From assembly GCF_014205165.1 (NCBI RefSeq), contig NZ_JACHMZ010000001.1, positions 6,988,501 through 7,052,500 on the forward strand: DNA of 64,000 bases, read 5' to 3'. Below the pieces are notes generated by a model, which worked only from the letters and a program-made list of their open reading frames with translations, ran no database searches and was not told the origin of the DNA. This stretch comes from Micromonospora carbonacea. GTDB taxonomy: Bacteria; Actinomycetota; Actinomycetes; Mycobacteriales; Micromonosporaceae. The position numbers and the translations under genes are program-made. The first letter of the stretch is position 1; each line of letters begins with the position of its first letter. Of the stretch, positions 9,103 through 16,018 are shown in pieces.

Positions 9103-9109
9103 CCATGAT

Positions 9110-9177
9110 CGACTTCATGCCGGCGATGTGGCGGCGTCCCGGTGCCCGGACACAGCGATGTCGCCGACATGAAGTCG
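9110..9177. terminator. Large inverted repeat between convergent genes
   Basis: The 17-base arms CGACTTCATGCCGGCGA (9110-9126) and its reverse complement (9161-9177) differ at one base and enclose 34 bases. Placed between the convergent genes ending at 9102 and 9194, the structure probably terminates both transcripts. It could also belong to a repeated intergenic family; no second copy was seen in the window. Confidence 0.5.
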
Positions 9178-9193
9178 GCCGGCAGGATCAGGA

Positions 9194-9460
9194 TCAGGGC
9201 GCCAGGTGCGGCTGGTCGCCCGGCTGCGTCCACGGGATGGCCCGCATCTCGACCGGCTGGTACGCCAGGGCGCGGTCGACGACCTCGGCAGCCGTCAGCT
9301 CCGGCATGACGTTGAAGATCAGCTCAGAGACGTCCGGACAGACGAGATCTCGTTCGAGCCTGTCCAGCCAGTCGTTCAGCTCGGTGTCGTCGGCATAGTC
9401 GAGCCGCATGATCCGTTCGACGAGGTGGATCGCCTCGTCCTGGGTCAGCTTCGCAGGCAA
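9194..9460 (-). CDS. Colicin/pyocin immunity-like small protein, orphan
   Basis: The acidic product (88 aa from TTG 9460) resembles the E-type colicin/pyocin immunity fold. It has KLTQDEAIHLVERIMRLDYAD, then DDTELNDWLDRLERDLVCPDVSELIFN and ELTAAEVVDRALAY, matching the family pattern of an N-terminal helix pair, an acidic loop and a P-D-x-S-x-L-I-F turn. Such proteins neutralise nuclease bacteriocins in Gammaproteobacteria; the actinobacterial relatives have no known partner. TTG 9460 is preferred because GGGAGG lies five bases upstream; GTG codons at 9490 and 9499 are alternatives. No toxin gene is adjacent. The family call is from pattern only. Confidence 0.6.
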   Translation of the reverse strand: MPAKLTQDEAIHLVERIMRLDYADDTELNDWLDRLERDLVCPDVSELIFNVMPELTAAEVVDRALAYQPVEMRAIPWTQPGDQPHLAP

Positions 9461-9527
9461 GCCGCCCTCCCGACCGGGGCAATGGCGCACCAGTGGCACG
9501 CCGCGTGATCGTTGACCTTGAAAACTC

Positions 9528-9569
9528 GAAGGCCCCGGCTCGGGACTTGCGTCCCGACCAGGGCCTTCG
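9528..9569 (-). terminator. Terminator of the tRNA-Gly gene
   Basis: A stem CGAAGGCCC/GGGCCTTCG with an inner stem TCGGGAC/GTCCCGA lies just after the tRNA 3' end on the minus strand and is followed by a short T run (AGTTTTC). Confidence 0.7.
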
Positions 9570-9573
9570 TGCG

Positions 9574-9647
9574 TGGAGCGGGTGACGGGAATCGAACCCG
9601 CACTGTCAGCTTGGGAAGCTGATGTTCTGCCATTGAACTACACCCGC
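9574..9647 (-). tRNA. tRNA-Gly (anticodon CCC)
   Basis: The minus strand gives acceptor arms GCGGGTG/CACCCGC, D-arm TAGTTCAATGGCAGAAC, anticodon stem TCAGC/GCTGA with loop TTCCCAA (anticodon CCC), T-arm GTGCGGGTTCGATTCCCGTC and an encoded 3' end TCCA. All four stems pair. Confidence 0.95.
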
Positions 9648-9890
9648 AGGCGGAACCACTGTACCCGACGCCGTCGCCGCCTGCACCCAGGCACCCCCTC
9701 ACGTGCTCCACCAGCCCGACCACGCCGACACCCCGGCGACCAAGATCCGCAGGCCATCGACGGTGCGCAGGATTTTCATCGCGGCAACATATGCCCATTC
9801 TCAAATCTCTCGATCGGTTGTAACGTCTCCCGCACGTTCAAGCCACGGCGCGACACACCCCCTGCCGCGCCGCCAGAAAGAGGTGGGCCC

Positions 9891-10874
9891 ATGGGACCCC
9901 GTCCCAACCTGCTGACCCGGCGCACTGCCGGCGTCGCGTCGACGACCCTCGCGCTCCTGCTCAGCACCGCCGCCGTGGGTGTCGTCCCGGCCGCTTCGGC
10001 CTTCTCCGCCGCACCGGCCGACGCGTGCGCCGAGCCGGCCGACGTCCACTCGGACGCCCGGGTGAAGGCCGGCGCGCACGCCAAGCAGGAGCCGAACGAA
10101 CTGACCGCCAAGGAGACCCGCGAGCGGGAGGCCGACCTCGCCGCCGCCCTGCGCGAGCGGGCCAACTTCCGGACCGGTGCCGGCGCCGCCGCGCTCGCCG
10201 CCGTGACCATCCCGGTCGTCGTGCACGTCATCCAGGAGGACGGCACCCGGGCCGGCGGCAACATCCCGGACTCGATGATCAACTCGCAGATCAGCGTGTT
10301 GAACGAGGCCTACAGCGGTGGCACCGGCGGCGCGGCCACCGCCTTCAGCTTCCAGCTCCAGAAGATCAACCGGGTCACCAACCCGGCGTGGTACCCGATC
10401 GTGCAGGGCTCCTCGGCCGAGCGTTCGATGAAGACCTCGCTGCGCGAGGGCGGCAAGAACACCCTCAACGTCTACCTCGGCGAGCTGAGCGACGACCTGC
10501 TCGGCTGGGCCACCTTCCCGAAGCGTCGGCTGGACAGCATGGACGGCGTCGTCGTGCTGACCGAGTCGCTGCCGGGCGGCACCGCCACCAACTACAACCA
10601 GGGCGACACCGGCACCCACGAGGTCGGCCACTGGCTGAACCTCTACCACACCTTCCAGGGCGGCTGCCGGGGCTCCGGCGACGGCGTGAGCGACACCCCG
10701 GCCGAGGCCGAGCCGGCGTACCAGTGCCCGACCGGGCGGGACACCTGCACCGCGGCCGGGCTGGACCCGATCACCAACTTCATGGACTACACCTACGACA
10801 CGTGCATGTACCAGTTCACCGCCGGCCAGGCGGAGCGGATGCTGACCGCGTGGAACGCGTACCGCGCGGCCTGA
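9891..10874 (+). CDS. Secreted zinc metalloprotease, M43 (cytophagalysin-like) family
   Basis: The 327 aa protein is a secreted metallopeptidase. It has an arginine-containing N-terminus, a hydrophobic core (~16-35) and an Ala-x-Ala type cleavage region near residue 37. A charged propeptide-like segment (~55-95) precedes the catalytic domain. The zinc motif is HEVGHWLNLYH at residues 243-253 (HExxHxxxxxH), with a likely Met-turn in FMDYTYDTCMYQF and several paired cysteines, all typical of M43B. AAAGAGG precedes the ATG by seven bases. Target proteins are unknown; the role is probably extracellular protein breakdown. Confidence 0.9.
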   Translation: MGPRPNLLTRRTAGVASTTLALLLSTAAVGVVPAASAFSAAPADACAEPADVHSDARVKAGAHAKQEPNELTAKETREREADLAAALRERANFRTGAGAAALAAVTIPVVVHVIQEDGTRAGGNIPDSMINSQISVLNEAYSGGTGGAATAFSFQLQKINRVTNPAWYPIVQGSSAERSMKTSLREGGKNTLNVYLGELSDDLLGWATFPKRRLDSMDGVVVLTESLPGGTATNYNQGDTGTHEVGHWLNLYHTFQGGCRGSGDGVSDTPAEAEPAYQCPTGRDTCTAAGLDPITNFMDYTYDTCMYQFTAGQAERMLTAWNAYRAA

Positions 10875-10896
10875 CGTACCCCTGCTGCTGATCGCC

Positions 10897-10933
10897 CCGG
10901 TGCCGGCTCCGTCTCCCGACGGGCCGGCACCGG
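10897..10933. terminator. Bidirectional hairpin terminator
   Basis: A perfect 10 bp stem CCGGTGCCGG/CCGGCACCGG with a 17-base loop lies between the convergent genes ending at 10874 and 10946. Confidence 0.65.
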
Positions 10934-10945
10934 CGTCTGTGGGGG

Positions 10946-11551
10946 TCAGGCCGCCGCACGATGGGCGCCGCGCCCGTCGAGGGCCGACCGCCGATCCGGT
11001 ACGCCCACCGCGCCCCCGCCCGGGGCGGCGCTCGCGGCGTCGGTGGTGGTGGTGGTGTCGGCGCTCGCGGCTCCGGCGGCTCCGGGGTCGAGCCAGACCT
11101 GCACGGCGGGCCGGTCGGTCGCCTCGCCGGGGCGGACGGTGCCGACGTCGCCGCGCCGGGCCAGCATCGCCACGTCGACGGTGAACTCGAAGAGCCGCCA
11201 GTCCACCTGCGGCGCGGCCCGCCCGATCTCGGCGAGCCGGGCCACCCGGGCCTGGTCGGTCACCGGCCGGGCGTGCCCGGCCACGTACGCCTCGTCGTCG
11301 CTGTCCTCCGGCGGGAAGGAGTGCAGCGCGTAGCGGCCGTCGCGTTCGAGGTCGCGCCGCTTCGGCGAGTCGACGACGAAGCAGAAGAGCCCCTCGTCGG
11401 TGATCACCGGGGAGACCGGGTGCACCCGGGGCCCGCCGTCGGCGCGGACGGTGGCCAGGTAGCCGAAGCCCGGCCCGTACTGCTGCATGAGATGACGGAT
11501 CCCGTCGGCGAGTCGTGGCTCGTCAGCGGCGAATTCGGACCAGGAAGCCAT
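10946..11551 (-). CDS. PPOX-class flavin/F420-binding oxidoreductase
   Basis: The 201 aa protein has the split beta-barrel of the pyridoxamine 5'-phosphate oxidase-like family. Visible are FGYLATVRADGGPRVHPVSPVITDEGLFCFVVDSPKRRDLERDGRYALHSF and a C-terminal FEFTVDVAML region. Actinobacterial members bind FMN, F420 or heme, and the cofactor cannot be fixed here. The last ~45 residues (Ala/Thr/Arg-rich) look unstructured. The start is ATG 11551, with a strong -10 box six bases upstream. It is divergent from dcd across a 126-base gap. Confidence 0.8.
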   Translation of the reverse strand: MASWSEFAADEPRLADGIRHLMQQYGPGFGYLATVRADGGPRVHPVSPVITDEGLFCFVVDSPKRRDLERDGRYALHSFPPEDSDDEAYVAGHARPVTDQARVARLAEIGRAAPQVDWRLFEFTVDVAMLARRGDVGTVRPGEATDRPAVQVWLDPGAAGAASADTTTTTDAASAAPGGGAVGVPDRRSALDGRGAHRAAA

Positions 11552-11557
11552 GCCCGC

Positions 11558-11563
11558 ATTCTA
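11558..11563 (-). promoter_or_regulatory. -10 box TAGAAT, leaderless start of the PPOX gene
   Basis: TAGAAT lies six bases before ATG 11551 on the minus strand, leaving no room for a ribosome binding site. Confidence 0.55.
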
Positions 11564-11665
11564 TCGAACACCTGTACGACACGCGAAGCGCGACGCGCGG
11601 GTCGGGCACCCGATTCGCAGGCCCGCTGACCAGCCCCGCTGACCGGTCCCACCAACGCACCTCGC

Positions 11666-11671
11666 TATGGT
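11666..11671 (+). promoter_or_regulatory. -10 box TATGGT, leaderless start of dcd
   Basis: TATGGT is followed by six bases (GTTGCG) and the ATG at 11678, so the transcript probably starts at or beside the start codon. Confidence 0.5.
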
Positions 11672-11677
11672 GTTGCG

Positions 11678-12256
11678 ATGCTGCTCTCCGACCGCGACCT
11701 CGTCGCCGAGCTGAAGGCCGGCACGCTCGCGCTGGAGCCGTTCGAGCCGACCCTGGTGCAGCCGTCGAGCATCGACGTACGCCTCGACAAGCTCTTCCGG
11801 GTCTTCAACAACCACCTCTACACGCACATCGACCCGTCCGTGCAGCAGGACGACCTGACCTCCATGATCGAGGTGCCCGACGGCGAGCCGTTCGTGCTGC
11901 ACCCCGGCGAGTTCGTGCTCGCCTCCACGCTGGAGGTGATCTCGCTCGGCGACCAGCTCGCCGGCCGACTGGAGGGCAAGAGCTCGCTGGGCCGGCTGGG
12001 GCTGCTCACCCACTCCACGGCCGGCTTCATCGACCCGGGCTTCACCGGCCACGTCACGCTGGAGCTGTCCAACGTGGCGAACCTGCCGATCACGCTCTGG
12101 CCGGGCATGAAGATCGGCCAGCTCTGCATCTTCCGGCTGTCGTCGCCGGCCGAGCACCCGTACGGTTCGGCGGTCTACGGCTCGCGCTACCAGGGCCAGC
12201 GCGGCCCGACCCCGAGCCGCTCCTGGCGCAACTGGCGCACCTGGCCGCCCCGCTGA
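11678..12256 (+). CDS. dcd: dCTP deaminase
   Basis: This enzyme deaminates dCTP; in actinobacteria the bifunctional type goes directly to dUMP, supplying thymidylate synthesis and limiting dUTP. At 192 aa it has the usual length. Signatures are [12 protein letters not shown] at the start, [10 protein letters not shown], the catalytic block [26 protein letters not shown] with the conserved glutamate/serine/arginine, and the C-terminal [16 protein letters not shown] lid. The extra residues typical of the bifunctional form appear to be present, but this needs an alignment. The gene stands alone, is probably translated from a leaderless mRNA and ends in a hairpin. Confidence 0.95.
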   Translation: MLLSDRDLVAELKAGTLALEPFEPTLVQPSSIDVRLDKLFRVFNNHLYTHIDPSVQQDDLTSMIEVPDGEPFVLHPGEFVLASTLEVISLGDQLAGRLEGKSSLGRLGLLTHSTAGFIDPGFTGHVTLELSNVANLPITLWPGMKIGQLCIFRLSSPAEHPYGSAVYGSRYQGQRGPTPSRSWRNWRTWPPR

Positions 12257-12297
12257 CGCCGCCCCGCTGACCCTCCCGCTGCTGTGCTGCTGCGGTG

Positions 12298-12320
12298 GGC
12301 GGCGGCGCGTCACGCCGCCC
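12298..12320 (+). terminator. Hairpin terminator after dcd
   Basis: A perfect 8 bp stem GGGCGGCG/CGCCGCCC with a 7-base loop lies 42 bases after the dcd stop codon. Confidence 0.55.
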
Positions 12321-12330
12321 TCGCCAGGGT

Positions 12331-12382
12331 GTGAGAAGGGGCCCCTTCTCGACCGTATGCGTTAAGAAGGGGCCCTTCCTTA
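12331..12382 (-). repeat. Dispersed ~51 bp palindromic element, copy B
   Basis: It reads GTGAGAAGGGGCCCCTTCTC on the plus strand, then GACCGTATGCGTTAA and the second GC palindrome, ending CCTTCCTTA. It lies between convergent genes, six bases before the stop codon of the NlpC/P60 gene that ends at 12388. The AAGGAAGGG end faces that gene, as in copies A and C. Confidence 0.8.
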
Positions 12383-12387
12383 CCCCC

Positions 12388-13428
12388 TCAGGAGGGGCGG
12401 CCGTAGCTGTGGATCGGGCCGTCGTCGACGCGCTTCATCTTCACCGGGACGCCGGCCCGGGAGGCGTGCACCACCCAGCCCCCGCCCACGTACATGCCGA
12501 CGTGGTGCAGGTCGGAGTAGTAGAAGACCAGGTCGCCGGGGCGCAGGTCGGCGCGGCTGACGCGGGCGGTCACCGACCGCTGCTGGGCCGCGTTGTGCGG
12601 CAGCGAGACGCCGGCCTTCGCCCACGAGGCCAGCATCAGCCCCGAGCAGTCGTACGAGTTCGGGCCCTCCGCGCCCCAGACGTAGGGCTTGCCGATCTGG
12701 GCGCAGGCGAACTTCACCGCCGTCCCCGCGCCGCCACCCGGGTAGGACGCCGGGCAGGGGGCGGGCTTCAGCGGGCCGCCGCCTCCGTTGCCGTACACCT
12801 TCAGCCGCAGCTTCTGCAGGCGGTCGATCTCGGCGTTGATCTGCTTCTTCTTCGCGGCGAGCTGGGCCTCGGTGCGGGTGAGCTGGACGACCATCTCGTC
12901 GAGGGGCCGCTTCTTCGCGGCCAGCTCGTCACGGAGGTCGACGACCGCCTGGACGTCGTGCTGCTGGCGCTGGGCGAACCGGTCGAGCAGCTCCAGCTGC
13001 CCCATCATCTGACTGGGCGTGCGGCTGCCGAGCAGGGCGTTGACCACCGACAGGTTGTCGCCCTTGTACGCCTCGGCGGCGAGGCCGCCGACCTTCTTCA
13101 GCGCCTCGTCCACCTGGCGCTGGAGCGGCCCGATCTGCGCGGCGAGCGCGTCGGCCTGCTTGCGCTTGGCGGCGAGGTCCTGGCGGGTGGCGTTGTGCCG
13201 CTCGATGATCGGTTCGAGCTTGTTCCAGTCCTCGTCGATCTGCCGCTCGATCTCGGCGACCGAGGGGTCGGCGTGGGCCACGGTCGGTGCGCCGGTCAGG
13301 ACGACGGCGACGCCGACCAGTGCGGCGAGGACGGTGGTGCAGCGTGACCAGCGGGGACGCGGCGCGGCCGGCGTCCGGTCGGCGTCGGCCGACCGGCGTG
13401 ACGGGCGCCGCGGAGCATGGTGTGCCAC
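12388..13428 (-). CDS. NlpC/P60 peptidoglycan hydrolase with coiled-coil (RipA-like)
   Basis: The 346 aa secreted protein has a basic N-terminus, a hydrophobic signal segment (~31-50) and a cleavage-type AHA site near residue 53. A long charged coiled coil follows (~55-215), then an NlpC/P60 domain with the catalytic cysteine in SYDCSGLMLASW and the histidine in DLHHVGMYVGGGWVVHA. Such D,L-endopeptidases cut peptide stems of peptidoglycan, and the coiled coil often controls activity. The GTG start has AAGGAG eleven bases upstream. Expression is probably governed by the c-di-AMP riboswitch in its leader. A paralogue with the same layout lies at 13792. Confidence 0.9.
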   Translation of the reverse strand: MAHHAPRRPSRRSADADRTPAAPRPRWSRCTTVLAALVGVAVVLTGAPTVAHADPSVAEIERQIDEDWNKLEPIIERHNATRQDLAAKRKQADALAAQIGPLQRQVDEALKKVGGLAAEAYKGDNLSVVNALLGSRTPSQMMGQLELLDRFAQRQQHDVQAVVDLRDELAAKKRPLDEMVVQLTRTEAQLAAKKKQINAEIDRLQKLRLKVYGNGGGGPLKPAPCPASYPGGGAGTAVKFACAQIGKPYVWGAEGPNSYDCSGLMLASWAKAGVSLPHNAAQQRSVTARVSRADLRPGDLVFYYSDLHHVGMYVGGGWVVHASRAGVPVKMKRVDDGPIHSYGRPS

Positions 13429-13449
13429 CGGGCTCCGTTCTCCTTCTTC

Positions 13450-13626
13450 CTCTACCGCCTACCGGGTTAGCTGACGGGTTCGGGCGGGAAGGGAGAGCGC
13501 CCTACCGCAGCGCCGCTGCGGATTCACCCCGGCGTACCTGGGTCCCCGGCTCGCCCGGAGGCGACTCGGCGGTGTCGCACCGTCACCGCCCGGCTGGGCG
13601 GTGCAGCTACCGGCCGACAATTGGCC
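13450..13626 (-). promoter_or_regulatory. ydaO/yuaA-type c-di-AMP riboswitch
   Basis: The leader of the NlpC/P60 gene carries the conserved blocks of this class on the minus strand. They are GAGCCGGGGACCCAGG (13537-13552), CGGGGTGAATCC (13520-13531) followed by a GC hairpin, then TAGGGCGCTCTCCCTTCCCG and CCCGAACCCGTCAGCTAACC, ending GGTAGGC near 13450. Spacing and order match actinobacterial members, which commonly precede NlpC/P60 and resuscitation-factor genes. The ligand c-di-AMP usually turns expression off. Exact ends are approximate. Confidence 0.9.
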
Positions 13627-13656
13627 AGAGTAGAGACGATCGCCGTCGATCCGCAA
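13627..13656 (-). promoter_or_regulatory. Promoter upstream of the c-di-AMP riboswitch
   Basis: On the minus strand TTGCGG (13651-13656), an 18-base spacer and TACTCT (13627-13632) would start transcription just before the conserved riboswitch fold. Confidence 0.5.
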
Positions 13657-13715
13657 CCCGACCGGCCGTGACACTCCGTACAGACCCCTCGTCGGCGTCG
13701 ATGTCCGCCGCACGG

Positions 13716-13749
13716 CGAAGGCCCCCGGTCGGGTGACCGGGGGCCTTCG
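13716..13749 (-). terminator. Strong hairpin terminator of the second NlpC/P60 gene
   Basis: A 15 bp perfect stem CGAAGGCCCCCGGTC/GACCGGGGGCCTTCG with a 4-base loop lies 43 bases after the stop at 13792. It isolates that gene from the riboswitch-controlled one. Confidence 0.8.
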
Positions 13750-13791
13750 GGCGGTGCTGCGCGGCGCGGCCTTCGCGGTGGCCGGGCCGGG

Positions 13792-14802
13792 TCAGCCGGG
13801 TCGGCGGAAGCCGGCCACCGGCATGGTGTTGATGCTGCTCACGTTGACCGGCTTGCCGGCCCGGGGCGCGTGCACCATCTTGTCGTTGCCGATGTAGAGG
13901 CCGACGTGGTGCAGGTCGCTGAAGAAGAACACCAGGTCACCGGGGCGGGCCTCGGAACGCGGGATGGCACGGCCCTCGTTCCACTGGGCGCCGGTGAAGT
14001 GGGTCAGGTGGATCCCGGCGGCCTGGTAGGCGAACTGGGTCAGGCCGGAGCAGTCGAACGAGTTCGGGCCGGTGGCGCCCCAGACGTACGGGTCGCCGAC
14101 CTGGGCGCAGGCGGTCTTGATGGCGGTGCGGGCGGCCGCGCTGACCACGCCGGTGACCGTCGGGCAGCCCTCGGTGGAGACGACGGTCTTCGGCATCGAC
14201 GCCTGGAGCCGCTTGATCTCACCGTTGATCTTGGTCTTCTTCGCCGCCAGTTCCTTGGTCTGCTTCTCCTGGGAGGCGATGAGCGTGTCGAGCTTCTGCT
14301 TCTCGGTGTCGTACTTCGCCCGGACGGCGAGCACGCCCTCGACCTGCTTGCGCTCCTGCGCGGCCAGCCGGTCCAGGATGGTCAGCTGCTCGGCGAGGGT
14401 GCCCGGCTTGGTGCTGACCAGCAGTGCGCCGATGTCCTGCGACGGGCCGGAGATGTAGTAGCGGGAGGCGAGGTCGCCGACGCGGTTCATGGCCAGCTCT
14501 GTCTCGAGCGCCAGCGGCTCGATCTTCTTCTGCACCTCCGCCGCCTTCTCGCGGTTCACCTTGAGCTGGGCGCGGACCTTGTTGTACTGCTCGATGGTGG
14601 GCTCGAGCTGCTCCCACTGCTTGTCGATCTGCGCCTCGATCTCGTCGACCGACGGCTCGGCGTACGCGGGCGCGGCCAGTGTCCCGGCGCCGACGGCGAC
14701 CGCCGCGACCAGGGTGAGCAGGCGACGTGCGAAACGGCGGGCACCACCCGGGCGAGCGGGTGACCGTTCCGGGGCATGACGATGAGGGGGCATGGTTGCC
14801 AC
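13792..14802 (-). CDS. NlpC/P60 peptidoglycan hydrolase with coiled-coil, paralogue
   Basis: It has the same architecture as the gene at 12388: signal sequence with the cleavage-type motif PAYAEPSVDEIE, a long coiled coil rich in Lys/Glu/Gln, then NlpC/P60 with the catalytic cysteine in NSFDCSGLTQFAY and the histidine in DLHHVGLYIGNDKMVHAP. It should cut peptidoglycan stem peptides outside the membrane. I chose GTG 14802 because AAGGAG lies nine bases upstream; ATG 14793 is the main alternative, and the frame is open to 14871. I found no c-di-AMP riboswitch blocks in its leader, so control differs from its neighbour. Confidence 0.88.
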   Translation of the reverse strand: MATMPPHRHAPERSPARPGGARRFARRLLTLVAAVAVGAGTLAAPAYAEPSVDEIEAQIDKQWEQLEPTIEQYNKVRAQLKVNREKAAEVQKKIEPLALETELAMNRVGDLASRYYISGPSQDIGALLVSTKPGTLAEQLTILDRLAAQERKQVEGVLAVRAKYDTEKQKLDTLIASQEKQTKELAAKKTKINGEIKRLQASMPKTVVSTEGCPTVTGVVSAAARTAIKTACAQVGDPYVWGATGPNSFDCSGLTQFAYQAAGIHLTHFTGAQWNEGRAIPRSEARPGDLVFFFSDLHHVGLYIGNDKMVHAPRAGKPVNVSSINTMPVAGFRRPG

Positions 14803-15016
14803 CGGCACCGACTCCTTCGCAACCGACCGCCGGGCGCCTCGCGAGAGGGAAGATCGAGGCAGACGACCCACAGCGGTCAGCGCCTCACATTAGGGGAGTC
14901 CCGCGCGAGGAATCAAGGCGGGTCGGCACACCGTGACGCCCCGCAAACCGTTCCGGCACAACGGGTGTGGGCGGCGCTGCGGCGACGGAGACGACCGGCA
15001 CCGGGCGGCCCGGCCG

Positions 15017-16018
15017 TCAGCCGACGATGGCCGTCAGCACGTCGTCGAGGGTCACCACCCCGAGCGGGCGGCGGCCGTCGCTCACCAGCACCATGTGCCG
15101 TCGCTCGCGGCGCATCGACAGCAGCAGGTCGGCCAGCGTACGGTCCGGCGGCACCACGGCCAGCGGGTGGTAGACCCCGGCCGGCACGGGGGCGCGGCGC
15201 TCCGCCCCCGCGTAGCCGAGGACGTCCTTGACGTGCACGAAGCCGAGCACCCGGCGGGTGGCCCGCTGCACCACCGGGAACCGGGACCGGCCGGTGCGGG
15301 TGGCCAGCACCTCCAGCGAGGCCGGCGACACGTCCTCGGCCACTGTGGTCACCGTCGACCAGGGTTGCAGGGCGTCCGCCGCCGTGCGGGTGTGCAGCGC
15401 GAGCGCCCCGGTGATCCGGGCGTGCTCCTCGGCGTCGAGCAGGCCCTCCGTCCGCGCCTGCGAGACGAGACCGGCCAACTCCTCGGCGGTGAACACCGTC
15501 TTGACCGCGTCCGTCGCCTCGACCCGCCAGATCCGCAGCACCTGCCGCGACGCCCACTTCATGGCCAGCAGCAGCGGCTTGGTCGCCGTGCAGAACGCCA
15601 GCATCGCCGGCCCCAGCCAGAGCGCCGACGGCTCCGGCCCGGCCAGGGTGATGTTCTTCGGCACCATCTCGCCGACCACGGTGTGCAGGAAGACCACCAC
15701 ACCGAGGGCGATCAGGAACGCCACCGGGTGCACGGCGCCGTCGGGCAGGCCCAGCGCGTGGAACAGCGGCTCGATCAGGTGGGCCAGCGCCGGTTCGGCG
15801 ATCGCGCCGAGACCCAGCGAGCAGATGGTGATGCCGAGCTGCGCCCCGGCGATCATCAGCGGGATCTGGTTCATCGCCGACAGCGCCCAGCGGGCCCGCT
15901 TCGAGCCGGCCGCCAGCGGTTCGATCACCGTCCGCCGGGAGGCGATCAGCGCGAACTCGCTGCCGACGAAGAACGCGTTGCCGAGCAGCAGCAGCACGGT
16001 GACCAGCAGTTCAGGCAT
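15017..16018 (-). CDS. CNNM/CBS-domain membrane protein (hemolysin C-like), shorter paralogue
   Basis: The 333 aa protein has an N-terminal DUF21/CNNM transmembrane domain (~1-180) starting MPELLVTVLLLLGNAFFVGSEFALI, with the conserved GxQLGITICSLGLG and VVGEMVPKNI motifs. A pair of CBS domains follows (~200-333; RFPVVQRATRRVLGFVHVKDV and PLGVVTLDDVL). CNNM proteins are linked to Mg2+/Co2+ transport or resistance, although such genes are often named hemolysins. The CorC-HlyC C-terminal domain is missing. Its start overlaps the upstream gene by eight bases, indicating translational coupling. Confidence 0.88.
   Translation of the reverse strand: MPELLVTVLLLLGNAFFVGSEFALIASRRTVIEPLAAGSKRARWALSAMNQIPLMIAGAQLGITICSLGLGAIAEPALAHLIEPLFHALGLPDGAVHPVAFLIALGVVVFLHTVVGEMVPKNITLAGPEPSALWLGPAMLAFCTATKPLLLAMKWASRQVLRIWRVEATDAVKTVFTAEELAGLVSQARTEGLLDAEEHARITGALALHTRTAADALQPWSTVTTVAEDVSPASLEVLATRTGRSRFPVVQRATRRVLGFVHVKDVLGYAGAERRAPVPAGVYHPLAVVPPDRTLADLLLSMRRERRHMVLVSDGRRPLGVVTLDDVLTAIVG

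Noticed and set aside
12295..13347. Open frames that run through the palindromic element, giving RRGPFSTV...GPFLT peptides
   Set aside because: They are translations of the repeat plus antisense of the NlpC/P60 gene and not real proteins.
14803..14960. A second c-di-AMP riboswitch before the other NlpC/P60 gene, and one before the RlpA-like gene
   Set aside because: The conserved GGGGACCC, GGGTGAATCC and CCGAACCCG blocks are absent from both leaders.
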